64,000 nt of DNA from Candidatus Saccharimonadota bacterium (GCA_017514665.1 JAFWIX010000008.1:1-64000); one strand, 5' to 3'. Counted from the first letter of the stretch, positions 1-6,347 are shown. The notes: generated by a model from the letters alone, not told the origin. A program made the numbers and translations.

Positions 1-131
1 ACCGCCCGTCAAACCATGAGAGTCACCAACACCCGAAGTCCGCTTCGGCGGCCTAAGGTGGGGGAGATGATTGGGGTTAAGTCGTAACAAGGCATCGGTA
101 CGAGAACGTGTCGATGGATTACCTCCTTTCT
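1..131 (+). rRNA. rrs: 16S ribosomal RNA, 3' end (partial)
   Basis: The window opens inside the conserved ACCGCCCGTC block near the 3' end of 16S rRNA. The helix-44 region follows, then GTCGTAACAAGG (about 82-93), and the 3' tail ends in ACCTCCTTTCT (121-131), which carries the anti-Shine-Dalgarno CCTCC. The usual GGATCACCTCC reads GGATTACCTCC here, so one base next to the anti-SD differs from the common form, while CCTCC itself is intact. The exact mature 3' end is estimated from homology. No 5S or 23S gene follows. Confidence 0.97.
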
Positions 132-289
132 TGAGAAGGATTTGATGCGTCTAGAATCCGCAAGGACACTAGATAGCTAGGTCGGACGTAGTTGTATCTC
201 TTAAGCTTAAGATATAACTTTTCTGTTTTTGCAGATGCGAAATGAGCTTTAGAGCTAGATGAAGAATTGCACAACCAAGCTGTTAAGAA
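132..289 (+). other. 16S trailer without 23S or tRNA
   Basis: About 160 nt separate the 16S end from a terminator. I see no tRNA and no 23S start. The trailer holds a small dyad (TCTAG at 150-154 with CTAGA at 169-173) and a perfect 14-nt palindrome TCTTAAGCTTAAGA at 199-212. These may belong to pre-rRNA processing stems whose 5' partners lie outside the window. Confidence 0.6.
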
Positions 290-319
290 AACCACTCCTG
301 TATAGGAGTGGTTTTTTTT
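290..319 (+). terminator. Rho-independent terminator of the 16S unit
   Basis: A 10-bp perfect stem, AACCACTCCT (290-299) with AGGAGTGGTT (304-313) and loop GTAT, is followed by a run of eight T (312-319). It closes the rRNA transcript before any 23S gene. Confidence 0.9.
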
Positions 320-320
320 G

Positions 321-349
321 TTGCTTATTTATTATGAATATGCTATTAT
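321..349 (+). promoter_or_regulatory. Promoter for the 402-1181 gene
   Basis: TTGCTT (321-326), a 17-nt spacer and TATTAT (344-349) with an upstream TG (extended -10) lie directly after the 16S terminator. The leader to the start codon is about 46 nt and contains an AAGGAG ribosome-binding site at 391-396. Confidence 0.7.
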
Positions 350-401
350 AAGCGTAAGTGGTGTTCTGCGTATTGCGAATGCTGAACAAGAAGGAGCTAA
401 A

Positions 402-1181
402 ATGATATTCCCAGGAGAAAACATAAATCAAGGATTAGGTAGAGTTAGCGGCGGGAGTGAAAAATTTGAGAATGGCGCTGATTTGTCCGTCAGGAAAGAA
501 AGCAATTCATGGGAATCTTTGGGGGATGAAGTAGCTTTTGCGGGAGACTCTGAAAAAAAAGATAGTAAGCGTGAAATCGTGGATGCAACTGAATTGTCTG
601 CTGGAGGTGAACAGGAGAAAAACGGGGCAGAAAATAAAGAAAAAGAAGAAAAGTTTGTTCAAGAGAAAATTGATTTTGCAATAAAAACATACGTTGAACG
701 GGGCATGAAAGCACAAGGTATCAACTTAGCGTCGCCCAATAAAAAAATGCTGTCTAGGGAGGAATTTGAAAAAATTGGTCTTGAATCTTTGAAGTCAAAT
801 TTTGAACGGTTGATTAATGAAACTCGTGGAGGTAATGGGGATAATTTTAGCGGAGCAATGTATGCGGGGGGGATGCAACCTATTGAAGTTAATAGTATCA
901 AGGAGCTTTTTAGAGTTGGATATATTTCTGATTCTGGCGATTTTGATGAAAAAGATGGAGATTTTGATAGTTGGGCTGAAACTACGGGTGTATATACTCA
1001 AAATAGAAGAAACATAGAATGGAGCAATCCAAAGAATGTTAATTTTTTAATGAAGGGGATTTCCGAGGCAGTCAAAGAGGCTCCAGCATCGATAGAGAGG
1101 TTGTACGACAAAGAATATGGTGAAGCTGTTGAAAACGAGAAGCTTGCAAAAGAAATTATGGAAACTATGAACAGTTGGTAA
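402..1181 (+). CDS. Hypothetical soluble acidic protein
   Basis: A 259-residue protein with no recognised family. The start at 402 is chosen because AAGGAG (391-396) lies 5 nt upstream; the frame is open further upstream to 318, but that stretch overlaps the promoter. There is no signal peptide or membrane segment. Residues 1-90 are low-complexity and rich in Glu, Lys, Gly and Ser. From about residue 95 a more ordered part begins with KEEKFVQEKIDFAIKTYVER, and the C-terminal third has scattered Trp and Tyr. It is transcribed from its own promoter between the 16S terminator and the methylase gene. Function unknown; it could be a lineage-specific regulator or secretion substrate, but nothing here shows it. 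Confidence 0.75.
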   Translation: MIFPGENINQGLGRVSGGSEKFENGADLSVRKESNSWESLGDEVAFAGDSEKKDSKREIVDATELSAGGEQEKNGAENKEKEEKFVQEKIDFAIKTYVERGMKAQGINLASPNKKMLSREEFEKIGLESLKSNFERLINETRGGNGDNFSGAMYAGGMQPIEVNSIKELFRVGYISDSGDFDEKDGDFDSWAETTGVYTQNRRNIEWSNPKNVNFLMKGISEAVKEAPASIERLYDKEYGEAVENEKLAKEIMETMNSW

Positions 1182-1243
1182 AAATGTTTTGCCTAGGGGC
1201 CGGGCTGTATTGATAATGCAATGTGCGCCTAAATTGTGGTGCA

Positions 1244-1252
1244 TGATATAAT
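1244..1252 (+). promoter_or_regulatory. Extended -10, leaderless type
   Basis: TGATATAAT occupies 1244-1252 and the ATG of the next gene begins at 1259, leaving exactly 6 nt. Initiation would therefore fall at or next to the start codon. No good -35 is visible. Confidence 0.7.
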
Positions 1253-1258
1253 TGAGGC

Positions 1259-1783
1259 ATGGAAGATACGCGGAATTTGCTGGATGAATACAAGGGGATG
1301 AGTAATGAGCAAGTTTTTGGCGCGCTGAGTAAGAAACGTAATGCGCTGGAAGTGGCGATCGAAAATGTTGAGCATGATTTTAATATTGGGACGATTGTAA
1401 GAAATGCAAATGCATTTAATGTGAACAAGGTGCATATTATTGGTAAGAAAAAATATAATCGCCGAGGAGCGATGTGCACGGATAAGTATCTAGAAATTGT
1501 TCACTGGGTCAGCATAGATGAGTTTTTGGCAAGTCAGAAGGGTAGAGAATTGGTGGCGATAGAGAATAATGTGCCAGGAGTGAAGCCTTTGGGTAGCAAG
1601 GAGTTTAAGAAGCAGACGACGTTGATATTTGGCGGTGAAGGTGAAGGGATTTCCCAGGAATTGCTGGATGAAGCGAATGATGTGAGAGAGATTGAAAGTT
1701 TTGGCTCGACTAGAAGCGTGAATGTGGGAGTGGCGTCGGGGATAGCGATGTATGAATGGGTAAGACAATGGGCGATAAAGTAA
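1259..1783 (+). CDS. SpoU/TrmH-family RNA 2'-O-methyltransferase
   Basis: A 174-residue SPOUT-class methylase predicted to put a 2'-O-methyl group on tRNA or rRNA from S-adenosylmethionine. The family motifs are present in order: motif 1 NIGTIVRNANAFNV (about residues 42-55, with the catalytic Arg), motif 2 LIFGGEGEGIS (about 122-132) and motif 3 with the knot region STRSVNVGVASGIAMYEW (about 150-168). It lacks an N-terminal substrate-binding extension, so it is the minimal catalytic form. The start codon is 6 nt after a TGATATAAT element and has no Shine-Dalgarno. The 3' end overlaps the deacetylase start, suggesting coupled translation. The RNA target cannot be told from sequence. Confidence 0.88.
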   Translation: MEDTRNLLDEYKGMSNEQVFGALSKKRNALEVAIENVEHDFNIGTIVRNANAFNVNKVHIIGKKKYNRRGAMCTDKYLEIVHWVSIDEFLASQKGRELVAIENNVPGVKPLGSKEFKKQTTLIFGGEGEGISQELLDEANDVREIESFGSTRSVNVGVASGIAMYEWVRQWAIK

Positions 1784-2598
1784 AACTAGAGTATATTGAT
1801 GCAGGAGAAAAACATTGGTGGAGAGAGAATTGGCGCTGGATGAAATTTGGTGTGATGGGGTTGGTGATTGCCTGGCTTTTGGGAGTGAATTTAGGATGGT
1901 GGCGCGAGGATGCAGGAGTGAATCCACGCAAAATATCAGCGGTGGCGGTAAATCCTGGAGTGGAGGTGCCAGATTTACCGCAACGCTTCCTAGATGGCAG
2001 CAAGAAATTGGTAGCATTGACTTTTGATGATGGACCAAACGAAAGCACTACTTCGAGGCTATTGGATATTTTGAAGGAGAAAAATGCCTATGCGACGTTT
2101 TTTGTACTGGGTATACAGGCAGAAAAATATCCTGATCTGGTAAAACGAGAAGTGAGGGAAGGACATGAGGTAGGAAGCCACACGATGCGACATAAAATTT
2201 TAAGTACTTTACCGGCTAATGCGATAAAAGATGATAAAAACGAGATGTCTAAAGTGATAACTGGAATATTGGGGTATAACACAAAGATTATTAGGCCACC
2301 ATATGGAGCGATCAATAATACCGTAAGAGATAGTTTAGGGGTGCCGTTAATAATTTGGACAGTAGACACCGAAGACTGGAAGAGCAAAAATGCAGATGCG
2401 ATAAAGGCGGAAGCAGAAAGAGCAACGTTTGACGGAGCGATTGTGTTGATGCACGATATTTATCCATCTACCGTGGATGCGGTGGGGGGAATAATTGATA
2501 GTTTGAGGAAGCAAAATTATGAATTTGTGACAGTGTCGGAAATGGCAAAAGCACGAAAAGTGAAGATGAAAAATGGGGAAGTGTACGGAGCTTTTTAA
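1756..2598 (+). CDS. Membrane-anchored polysaccharide deacetylase (NodB/CE4 family)
   Basis: A 280-residue protein that should remove acetyl groups from cell-wall glycan. A short cytoplasmic N terminus rich in Trp and basic residues is followed by one membrane segment (about 30-46) and an extracellular NodB domain (about 85-265). CE4 motifs are visible: TFDDGPNES (metal-binding and catalytic Asp), SHTMRH (the two metal His), RPPYG, the aromatic-rich VDTEDW and the C-terminal VLMHD. All catalytic residues are therefore present. The start is uncertain between 1756 and the in-frame ATG at 1768; both overlap the end of the methylase gene, so the two are probably co-transcribed. In an episymbiont it could modify its own wall or that of the host; this is inference. 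Confidence 0.9.
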   Translation: MGKTMGDKVKLEYIDAGEKHWWRENWRWMKFGVMGLVIAWLLGVNLGWWREDAGVNPRKISAVAVNPGVEVPDLPQRFLDGSKKLVALTFDDGPNESTTSRLLDILKEKNAYATFFVLGIQAEKYPDLVKREVREGHEVGSHTMRHKILSTLPANAIKDDKNEMSKVITGILGYNTKIIRPPYGAINNTVRDSLGVPLIIWTVDTEDWKSKNADAIKAEAERATFDGAIVLMHDIYPSTVDAVGGIIDSLRKQNYEFVTVSEMAKARKVKMKNGEVYGAF

Positions 2599-2609
2599 GG
2601 GGTGAGAAG

Positions 2610-2638
2610 TTGACAAAAAATCTAAAGCTTTATATTAT
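2610..2638 (+). promoter_or_regulatory. Consensus promoter, leaderless GTG gene
   Basis: TTGACA (2610-2615), a 17-nt spacer and TATTAT (2633-2638). The GTG start of the pilin-like gene begins at 2645, 6 nt after the -10, and no Shine-Dalgarno is possible in that space. Confidence 0.8.
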
Positions 2639-2644
2639 AGTAGT

Positions 2645-3109
2645 GTGAAACGAAAAAACAAAACGGCCTTGAAATTGTTTGGGGGTATAGCTTTGTTGGT
2701 TTCGGTTGTTATTGCAGCTACTGTTTTTGTGACTCAGCCAACTTTTGCTGCCTGTCCAGAAGGTTCGGTCCAGACTAATTTCTTTGGTTGTGTAAAGGAT
2801 GACGAAAAGGGCTGCGGTGTCTGGATGACAATAAATTTGGGCCTTACGATTATGACTTATGGTGTGGGCATCGCTGCTACGGTTGGTTTGGTAATCGTAT
2901 CTATTATGTACCTTACAGCTCGTGATAATGCCAGCCAATTAACTAAAGCTAAAACACGGATATTAGAGATTATCATAGGGCTGGCTATTTATGCGGCGAT
3001 GTGGAGCATTGCTTCCTGGCTAATTCCTGGCGGAGTTTTTAATAGTGGTTCGGTATGTAAAACTTCTTCTCCTACTAGTGGTTCTTCTAACCCAGGACCG
3101 GAACGTTAA
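2645..3109 (+). CDS. T4SS-type pilin-like (VirB2/TrbC-like) protein
   Basis: A 154-residue exported protein starting at GTG. It has a signal peptide (basic MKRKNK, hydrophobic stretch to about residue 30, cleavage near TFA-ACP) and then two hydrophobic segments, about 60-85 and 100-122, separated by a short polar basic loop TARDNASQLTKAKTR. This two-helix hairpin with small loop is the architecture of VirB2/T4SS pilins common in CPR genomes. Cysteines in the mature N-terminal part (CPEG, FGCVK, KGCGVW) could form disulfides. The tail is Ser/Pro/Gly-rich. It is alone here, without other T4SS genes, and transcribed from its own strong promoter. The family assignment rests on architecture, not on a profile search. 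Confidence 0.7.
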   Translation: MKRKNKTALKLFGGIALLVSVVIAATVFVTQPTFAACPEGSVQTNFFGCVKDDEKGCGVWMTINLGLTIMTYGVGIAATVGLVIVSIMYLTARDNASQLTKAKTRILEIIIGLAIYAAMWSIASWLIPGGVFNSGSVCKTSSPTSGSSNPGPER

Positions 3110-3125
3110 TACTAGTTTAGAAACT

Positions 3126-3155
3126 AAAACGACCCCTGTAAATCGGGGACGTTTT
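3126..3155. terminator. Bidirectional terminator-like hairpin
   Basis: AAAACGACCCC (3126-3136) pairs with GGGGACGTTTT (3145-3155) with one central mismatch and an 8-nt loop. It lies between the pilin-like gene on + and the tRNA pair on -, and can serve both transcripts. Confidence 0.65.
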
Positions 3156-3189
3156 GATTACGAAATAACTTCGGGTCTTATCGTATTGA

Positions 3190-3266
3190 TGGTGGAGTAG
3201 TGGGGATTCAAACCCCAGACCTCCGCCTTGCAAAGGCGGCGCTCTAATCAGCTGAGCTACTACCCC
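3190..3266 (-). tRNA. tRNA-Ala (TGC)
   Basis: Full cloverleaf on the minus strand with 7-bp acceptor GGGGTAG/CTACTCC, which includes the G3-U70 wobble that is the alanine identity element. Anticodon TGC sits in CTTTGCAAG, the T-arm reads GGTTTGAATCC, and CCA is genome-encoded at 3190-3192. It lies 14 nt downstream of tRNA-Ile and is probably co-transcribed with it. Confidence 0.97.
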
Positions 3267-3280
3267 ATATAAAAAAGTGC

Positions 3281-3357
3281 TGGTGGGGATATGTGGACTT
3301 GAACCACAGACCTCGTCATTATCAGTGACGCGCTCTAACCAGCTGAGCTATATCCCC
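3281..3357 (-). tRNA. tRNA-Ile (GAT)
   Basis: Full cloverleaf on the minus strand with acceptor GGGGATA/TATCCCC, anticodon GAT within CTGATAATG, T-arm GGTTCAAGTCC and encoded CCA at 3281-3283. In most bacteria Ile(GAT)-Ala(TGC) sits inside the 16S-23S spacer; here it is outside the rRNA unit. Confidence 0.97.
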
Positions 3358-3384
3358 GTAAATATCTATCCCCCAGTGGTTATA

Positions 3385-3413
3385 ATTTTAGCGCATTTTA
3401 ATACAAAAATCAA
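3385..3413 (-). promoter_or_regulatory. Promoter for the tRNA-Ile/tRNA-Ala unit
   Basis: On the minus strand TTGATT (3408-3413), a 17-nt spacer and TAAAAT (3385-3390) precede tRNA-Ile by about 27 nt. Confidence 0.7.
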
Positions 3414-3430
3414 CCATAAGAATTAAGGGT

Positions 3431-3465
3431 AAAACAAAAAGCCACCTGGATCCCGGGTGACTTTT
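3431..3465 (-). terminator. Terminator of the small RNA candidate
   Basis: On the minus strand AAAAGTCACC pairs with GGTGGCTTTT (3437-3465), followed by a T-rich TTTTTGTTTT tract reaching 3431. Confidence 0.7.
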
Positions 3466-3598
3466 CGTATGTTTAAGGTCATTAGTTGGCGCAATTTGGG
3501 AGAGAGGGGGGTGAGCACCTCTGCTCCGCGCCAAGGAGTTAATCGTGTAGATTAACCGGATTGAACAACCTCGCAGTAAGACTTGTTCAATACATCTC
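3431..3598 (-). ncRNA. Candidate structured small RNA, unassigned
   Basis: This roughly 165-nt stretch lies between a promoter and a terminator on the minus strand and has no plausible ORF. In transcript order it can fold into three hairpins: ATTGAACAA/TTGTTCAAT (9 bp), GTTAATC/GATTAAC (7 bp) and TTGGCGC/GCGCCAA (7 bp, enclosing a smaller GAGC/GCTC stem), then the terminator stem. The terminator stem contains a G-U pair on the minus strand that would be a C-A mismatch on the plus strand, which supports minus transcription. I could not match it to SRP RNA, tmRNA, RNase P or 6S RNA. With it, the 3358-3813 interval without protein genes is largely explained. Confidence 0.5.
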
Positions 3599-3599
3599 T

Positions 3600-3628
3600 A
3601 GTTTATATCACAAAACGAATAATGTCAA
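3600..3628 (-). promoter_or_regulatory. Promoter for the small RNA candidate
   Basis: On the minus strand TTGACA (3623-3628) is followed by TGATATAAACT. The -10 is either TATAAA with a TG extension (15-nt spacer) or TAAACT (3600-3605, 17-nt spacer). Confidence 0.6.
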
Positions 3629-3718
3629 TACCTTTTTTCCACATTTTGTGGAAAATTTTTATAAAAAGTGTTCGGGTTTTGAGAAAAATATTATAACATA
3701 TTTTTTAGAAAAAGCGTA

Positions 3719-3747
3719 TTGACAAAACGGAAGCGGTATGATATAAT
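3719..3747 (+). promoter_or_regulatory. Promoter for the KGG-motif protein
   Basis: TTGACA (3719-3724), 17-nt spacer, TATAAT (3742-3747): a full consensus promoter. It leaves a leader of about 60 nt before the ATG at 3814. Confidence 0.8.
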
Positions 3748-3813
3748 GTAAGTATTCACTCTGTAAGGGGTGGCGTTATTATTAATATTTGGTGGGCAGA
3801 AAGAGAGTTTCAA

Positions 3814-4014
3814 ATGGCTGGAACTAAAGCTGGTGGCTTAAAGGCTGCTGCTACCAATAAGAGCAAATATGGTAAAGAATTTTATGCTCGTATTGGTCGC
3901 AAAGGCGGTCAAGCTGGTCACACTGGTGGTTTTGCCGCTAACCCAGCTCTAGCACGTATTGCTGGTGCTAAGGGTGGCAGAATCTCAAAACGTGGTCCTG
4001 CTAAAAAAGCCTAA
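3814..4014 (+). CDS. Small KGG-motif stress-type protein
   Basis: A 66-residue, strongly basic, Gly/Ala/Lys-rich protein. It contains two copies of a pattern ending in GRKGGQAG and GAKGGRIS, the KGG repeat seen in GsiB-like and con-10-like stress-induced proteins, where the repeats are thought to be hydrophilic and disordered. Codon use favours GCT, GGT and CGT, suggesting high expression, which fits the perfect consensus promoter. The Shine-Dalgarno is weak (AGAGAG about 7 nt upstream). It overlaps the minus-strand HEXXH gene by 4 bp tail to tail. A DNA- or RNA-binding role would also fit the charge; function is not established. Confidence 0.75.
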   Translation: MAGTKAGGLKAAATNKSKYGKEFYARIGRKGGQAGHTGGFAANPALARIAGAKGGRISKRGPAKKA

Positions 4015-4415
4015 ACCAAATCACAATGTGGGCAATGATAGTGGCCGTCACTCGTTTGATAACGGGTGAGGCCACATTTTTTGCATTTGGATTTAGTATG
4101 TAACCAGTCACGGTAAGTATCGAGTTGTGATTCGGCAAAATCGTCGTCAAATTTAAGGTTAAATTCGGCGGCGAGTTCGCGGGCCTTATCCCAGGCTTCG
4201 CGCTCGATTTTGAGACGTTCGACGTGAGTACCGAAATTTTGATGGCCGCACAATGCGTGCCCGACTTCGTGCAGCGCGAGCAGGGAATAATGTGGCTCTA
4301 GTGGGCCGAGAGTGATGGTGTTAGGATATTTATAAGAGAAACGAGCGCCAATTTTGAAACGAAAATCAGGGAATTTGGCTGAAAGGAATTTTTGGGCAGA
4401 GGCTGGGTCGTTCAT
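4011..4415 (-). CDS. HEXXH metallopeptidase-like protein with zinc ribbon
   Basis: A 134-residue soluble protein. The core is ALHEVGHALCGH (about residues 47-58), an HEXXH zinc-protease signature followed by an extra His, and then an acidic helix with Glu (ERLKIEREAW) that could supply the third ligand. The C terminus has CKKCGL and CPHC, a four-Cys zinc ribbon. The arrangement is reminiscent of small ImmA/IrrE- or SprT-like peptidases but does not match either closely. The ATG lies exactly 6 nt after a TGCTACAAT element with no Shine-Dalgarno. Substrate unknown. Confidence 0.75.
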   Translation of the reverse strand: MNDPASAQKFLSAKFPDFRFKIGARFSYKYPNTITLGPLEPHYSLLALHEVGHALCGHQNFGTHVERLKIEREAWDKARELAAEFNLKFDDDFAESQLDTYRDWLHTKSKCKKCGLTRYQTSDGHYHCPHCDLV

Positions 4416-4421
4416 AGATTA

Positions 4422-4430
4422 ATTGTAGCA
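4422..4430 (-). promoter_or_regulatory. Extended -10, leaderless type
   Basis: On the minus strand TGCTACAAT (4422-4430) ends 6 nt before the ATG at 4415. Confidence 0.7.
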
Positions 4431-4437
4431 TATGTAT

Positions 4438-4561
4438 AGGGAGTAATGAAACCAACCTTTGCTCGGATGACTTGAAATGAAAAAATGCTCCTTTGGGTGG
4501 TATTTTTTCATTTCAAATCTGGACTTAACAAAATCCTCGTAAAGGCTAGTTTCATTACCCT
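4438..4561. repeat. MITE-like 124-nt inverted-repeat element
   Basis: The ends are imperfect inverted repeats of about 30 nt (left 4438-4467, right 4532-4561) sharing TAATGAAAC, CCTTT and GGAT blocks. An inner dyad pairs GAAATGAAAAAAT with ATTTTTTCATTTC around a 15-nt loop, so the whole unit can fold into one long hairpin. TAG occurs on both sides (4437-4439 and 4561-4563) and could be a 3-bp target duplication. It sits between two divergent promoters, so it is not simply a terminator. No second copy was seen in the window. Confidence 0.6.
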
Positions 4562-4563
4562 AG

Positions 4564-4592
4564 TAGACAAAATGAATAAAATTTGCTAAAAT
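4564..4592 (+). promoter_or_regulatory. rpsA promoter
   Basis: TAGACA (4564-4569), 17-nt spacer, TAAAAT (4587-4592) with TG extension. It begins immediately after the inverted-repeat element. Confidence 0.75.
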
Positions 4593-4608
4593 GGAGGAAG
4601 TTTTGGGT

Positions 4609-4646
4609 CTGTTCAAGAACTGCTAGGGTGAGCGGTTGTTGAACAG
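4609..4646 (+). promoter_or_regulatory. Hairpin in the rpsA leader, possible S1 autoregulatory element
   Basis: CTGTTCAA-AAC-GCT (from 4609) pairs with AGC-GTT-TTGAACAG (to 4646) with two single mismatches. The hairpin ends 7 nt before the AAGGAAGG ribosome-binding site, a position suited to translational control. Confidence 0.55.
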
Positions 4647-4669
4647 GCCTAAAAGGAAGGAAATATTAT

Positions 4670-5734
4670 ATGGCAGATGCCAAAAAAACAACTATGGAAG
4701 AGCTGACAAAGGCCGATGGCAGCTTATTAAAACGTTTGGCCGTGGGGGATATGGTGACTGGTAAAGTAATGACAGTCAAGAAGCACGAAGTGCTGATAGA
4801 TTTGGGCGCACAGGGCGTAGGTTTGGTGCCACGTCGTGAAGCTTCGTTTGCGCGCAACCTCAATGTAGGGGATGACGTGACAGCTTCGGTGATCGATTCC
4901 GAGATGAAAGACGGTATGGTACTTTTGTCTTTGCGCAAAGCCGTAAAGGATAAGGGTTGGGATGAAATCCAAGCGCGTCTTGATGCGGGCGAGATCGTAG
5001 AAGTCACGCCGTTTGATGCCAACAGAGGTGGCTTACTAGCAGAATACGAAGGGATTCGTGGGTTCTTGCCGGTGTCACAACTTTCGGCAGAACATTATCC
5101 GCGTGTGGGTTCGGCTGATAAGGATGAAATTTTACAGAGATTGAATTCCTTAGTCGGGCAGTCGATTAAGGTACGTATTTTAGACGCCAACAAGCGCGAT
5201 AATAAATTGATTTTCTCAGAGAAAGAAGCAATCAAAGACAGCTTGGCCGAAAGGTTTGCTGAACTCAAGGTTGGTGATACTATCAAGGGTGTAGTGACCG
5301 GAATTGTGGACTTTGGTGTGTTTGTGAACGTTGAAGGAATTGAAGGCTTGATTCACATTTCAGAAATCTCTTGGGAACGCGTAAATAACCCAGCTGATTT
5401 GGTGAAAATTGGCGAGACGATTGAAGCCAAGATTATTGCGATTGATAAGGAACGTTTGTCGCTTTCAATCAAGCAATTGACCGATGATCCATGGTTAGCC
5501 GAGGTTGAGAATTTGAAGAAGGGTGACAAAGTTGAGGGAACTGTCACTAGAATCACACCATTTGGTGCATTTGTACAGATTTCGCCAGCAGTGGAAGCGT
5601 TGGTGCACGTATCTGAGCTAGGTGAAGGCAGCGATGTCGACCCAGAAAAAATCTTTACTCTCAACGAACGCAAAAAATTCAAGATTATTGATATTGATAA
5701 AGAAGGGCGTAGGATCTCTCTGTCGGTAGCATAG
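4670..5734 (+). CDS. rpsA: 30S ribosomal protein S1 (four S1 domains)
   Basis: A 354-residue protein that binds mRNA on the 30S subunit and aids initiation. Four S1 (OB-fold) repeats are visible at about 24-90, 105-180, 200-268 and 284-354. The third and fourth carry the clearest signatures (GVVTGIVDFGVFVNVEG with GLIHISEIS, and GTVTRITPFGAFVQI with ALVHVSELG). E. coli S1 has six domains and is about 557 residues, so this is a shortened four-domain form of the sort seen in Gram-positive and reduced genomes. A strong AAGGAAGG precedes the ATG, and a leader hairpin suggests feedback control. A terminator follows, so it is monocistronic. Confidence 0.93.
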   Translation: MADAKKTTMEELTKADGSLLKRLAVGDMVTGKVMTVKKHEVLIDLGAQGVGLVPRREASFARNLNVGDDVTASVIDSEMKDGMVLLSLRKAVKDKGWDEIQARLDAGEIVEVTPFDANRGGLLAEYEGIRGFLPVSQLSAEHYPRVGSADKDEILQRLNSLVGQSIKVRILDANKRDNKLIFSEKEAIKDSLAERFAELKVGDTIKGVVTGIVDFGVFVNVEGIEGLIHISEISWERVNNPADLVKIGETIEAKIIAIDKERLSLSIKQLTDDPWLAEVENLKKGDKVEGTVTRITPFGAFVQISPAVEALVHVSELGEGSDVDPEKIFTLNERKKFKIIDIDKEGRRISLSVA

Positions 5735-5740
5735 GCAAGA

Positions 5741-5766
5741 AGAGCAAAGACTAGTTTTGCTCTTTA
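5741..5766 (+). terminator. rpsA terminator
   Basis: AGAGCAAA (5741-5748) pairs with TTTGCTCT (5756-5763), followed by TTTAT. Confidence 0.75.
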
Positions 5767-5817
5767 TGGCAATAATAACAAATGCTCACAAAACCCCATT
5801 ATCTTGCCTTCTTAGTG

Positions 5818-5826
5818 TGTTACAAT
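5818..5826 (+). promoter_or_regulatory. Extended -10, leaderless type
   Basis: TGTTACAAT (5818-5826) lies exactly 6 nt before the ATG at 5833 and decides that start over the upstream in-frame ATG at 5782. Confidence 0.7.
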
Positions 5827-5832
5827 AAGGAC

Positions 5833-6315
5833 ATGCTAAGTAGGATTTTGCTGGTTTTCTTGATTGCGATGGTGCCGCTGATTGAACTTCGAGGGGCGAT
5901 ACCAATTGCAGTAGGACTCGATATCGGCTTACCGGAGTGGGCGATACTCTTGGTGGCGGTGCTCGGGAATATTTTGCCAGTGCCGTTTATTTACCTATTT
6001 GCAAGACGGTTTCTAGAATGGGGCAGTCGGCAAAAATGGGAATATATGAAGAAGTTTTGTCGATTTTGCCTGAACAAGGGCGAAAAAGCTGGGCAGAAGT
6101 TGTTAAAAAAGGCAGGAAATGGTATGTATTTGGCGCTGTTTATGTTTGTAGCGATTCCGATACCGGGTACGGGAGCCTGGACGGGGACACTTGCGGCGAG
6201 CATTTTGGACTTGGATTTTAGAAAAACAGTAATAACTATGGCAGCTGGTGTGGTGACGGCGGGATTGATAATGCTACTAGCTTCGCTCGGGGTATTTAAA
6301 GGAATTTTGGGATAG
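5833..6315 (+). CDS. COG2426 small multidrug-export-like membrane protein
   Basis: A 160-residue integral membrane protein of the Sm_multidrug_ex (COG2426) family. The start at 5833 is taken from the promoter position; the frame is open back to 5782 but that ATG lies upstream of the -10. The family's conserved PLIELRGAIPIAVG follows an N-terminal hydrophobic segment, then come GNILPVPFIYLFAR, a basic cytoplasmic loop, and FVAIPIPGTGAWTGTLAA, all characteristic of the family. Four to five membrane segments are expected. Transport activity has been proposed for relatives but the substrate is not known. Confidence 0.85.
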   Translation: MLSRILLVFLIAMVPLIELRGAIPIAVGLDIGLPEWAILLVAVLGNILPVPFIYLFARRFLEWGSRQKWEYMKKFCRFCLNKGEKAGQKLLKKAGNGMYLALFMFVAIPIPGTGAWTGTLAASILDLDFRKTVITMAAGVVTAGLIMLLASLGVFKGILG

Positions 6316-6341
6316 ACAAAAAACCATAAACGTGATAAATT
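6313..6341 (+). promoter_or_regulatory. Promoter of FISUMP gene 1, leaderless type
   Basis: TAGACA (6313-6318), 17-nt spacer, TAAATT (6336-6341) preceded by TG. The ATG is at 6348, 6 nt after the -10. Confidence 0.65.
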
Positions 6342-6347
6342 AGAAGT

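Noticed and set aside
3431-3598. 6S RNA, SRP RNA or tmRNA identity for the small RNA candidate
   Set aside because: The ends do not pair into a 6S-type rod, the SRP GGAAGCAGC-type core is missing, and there is no tRNA-like end or tag frame.
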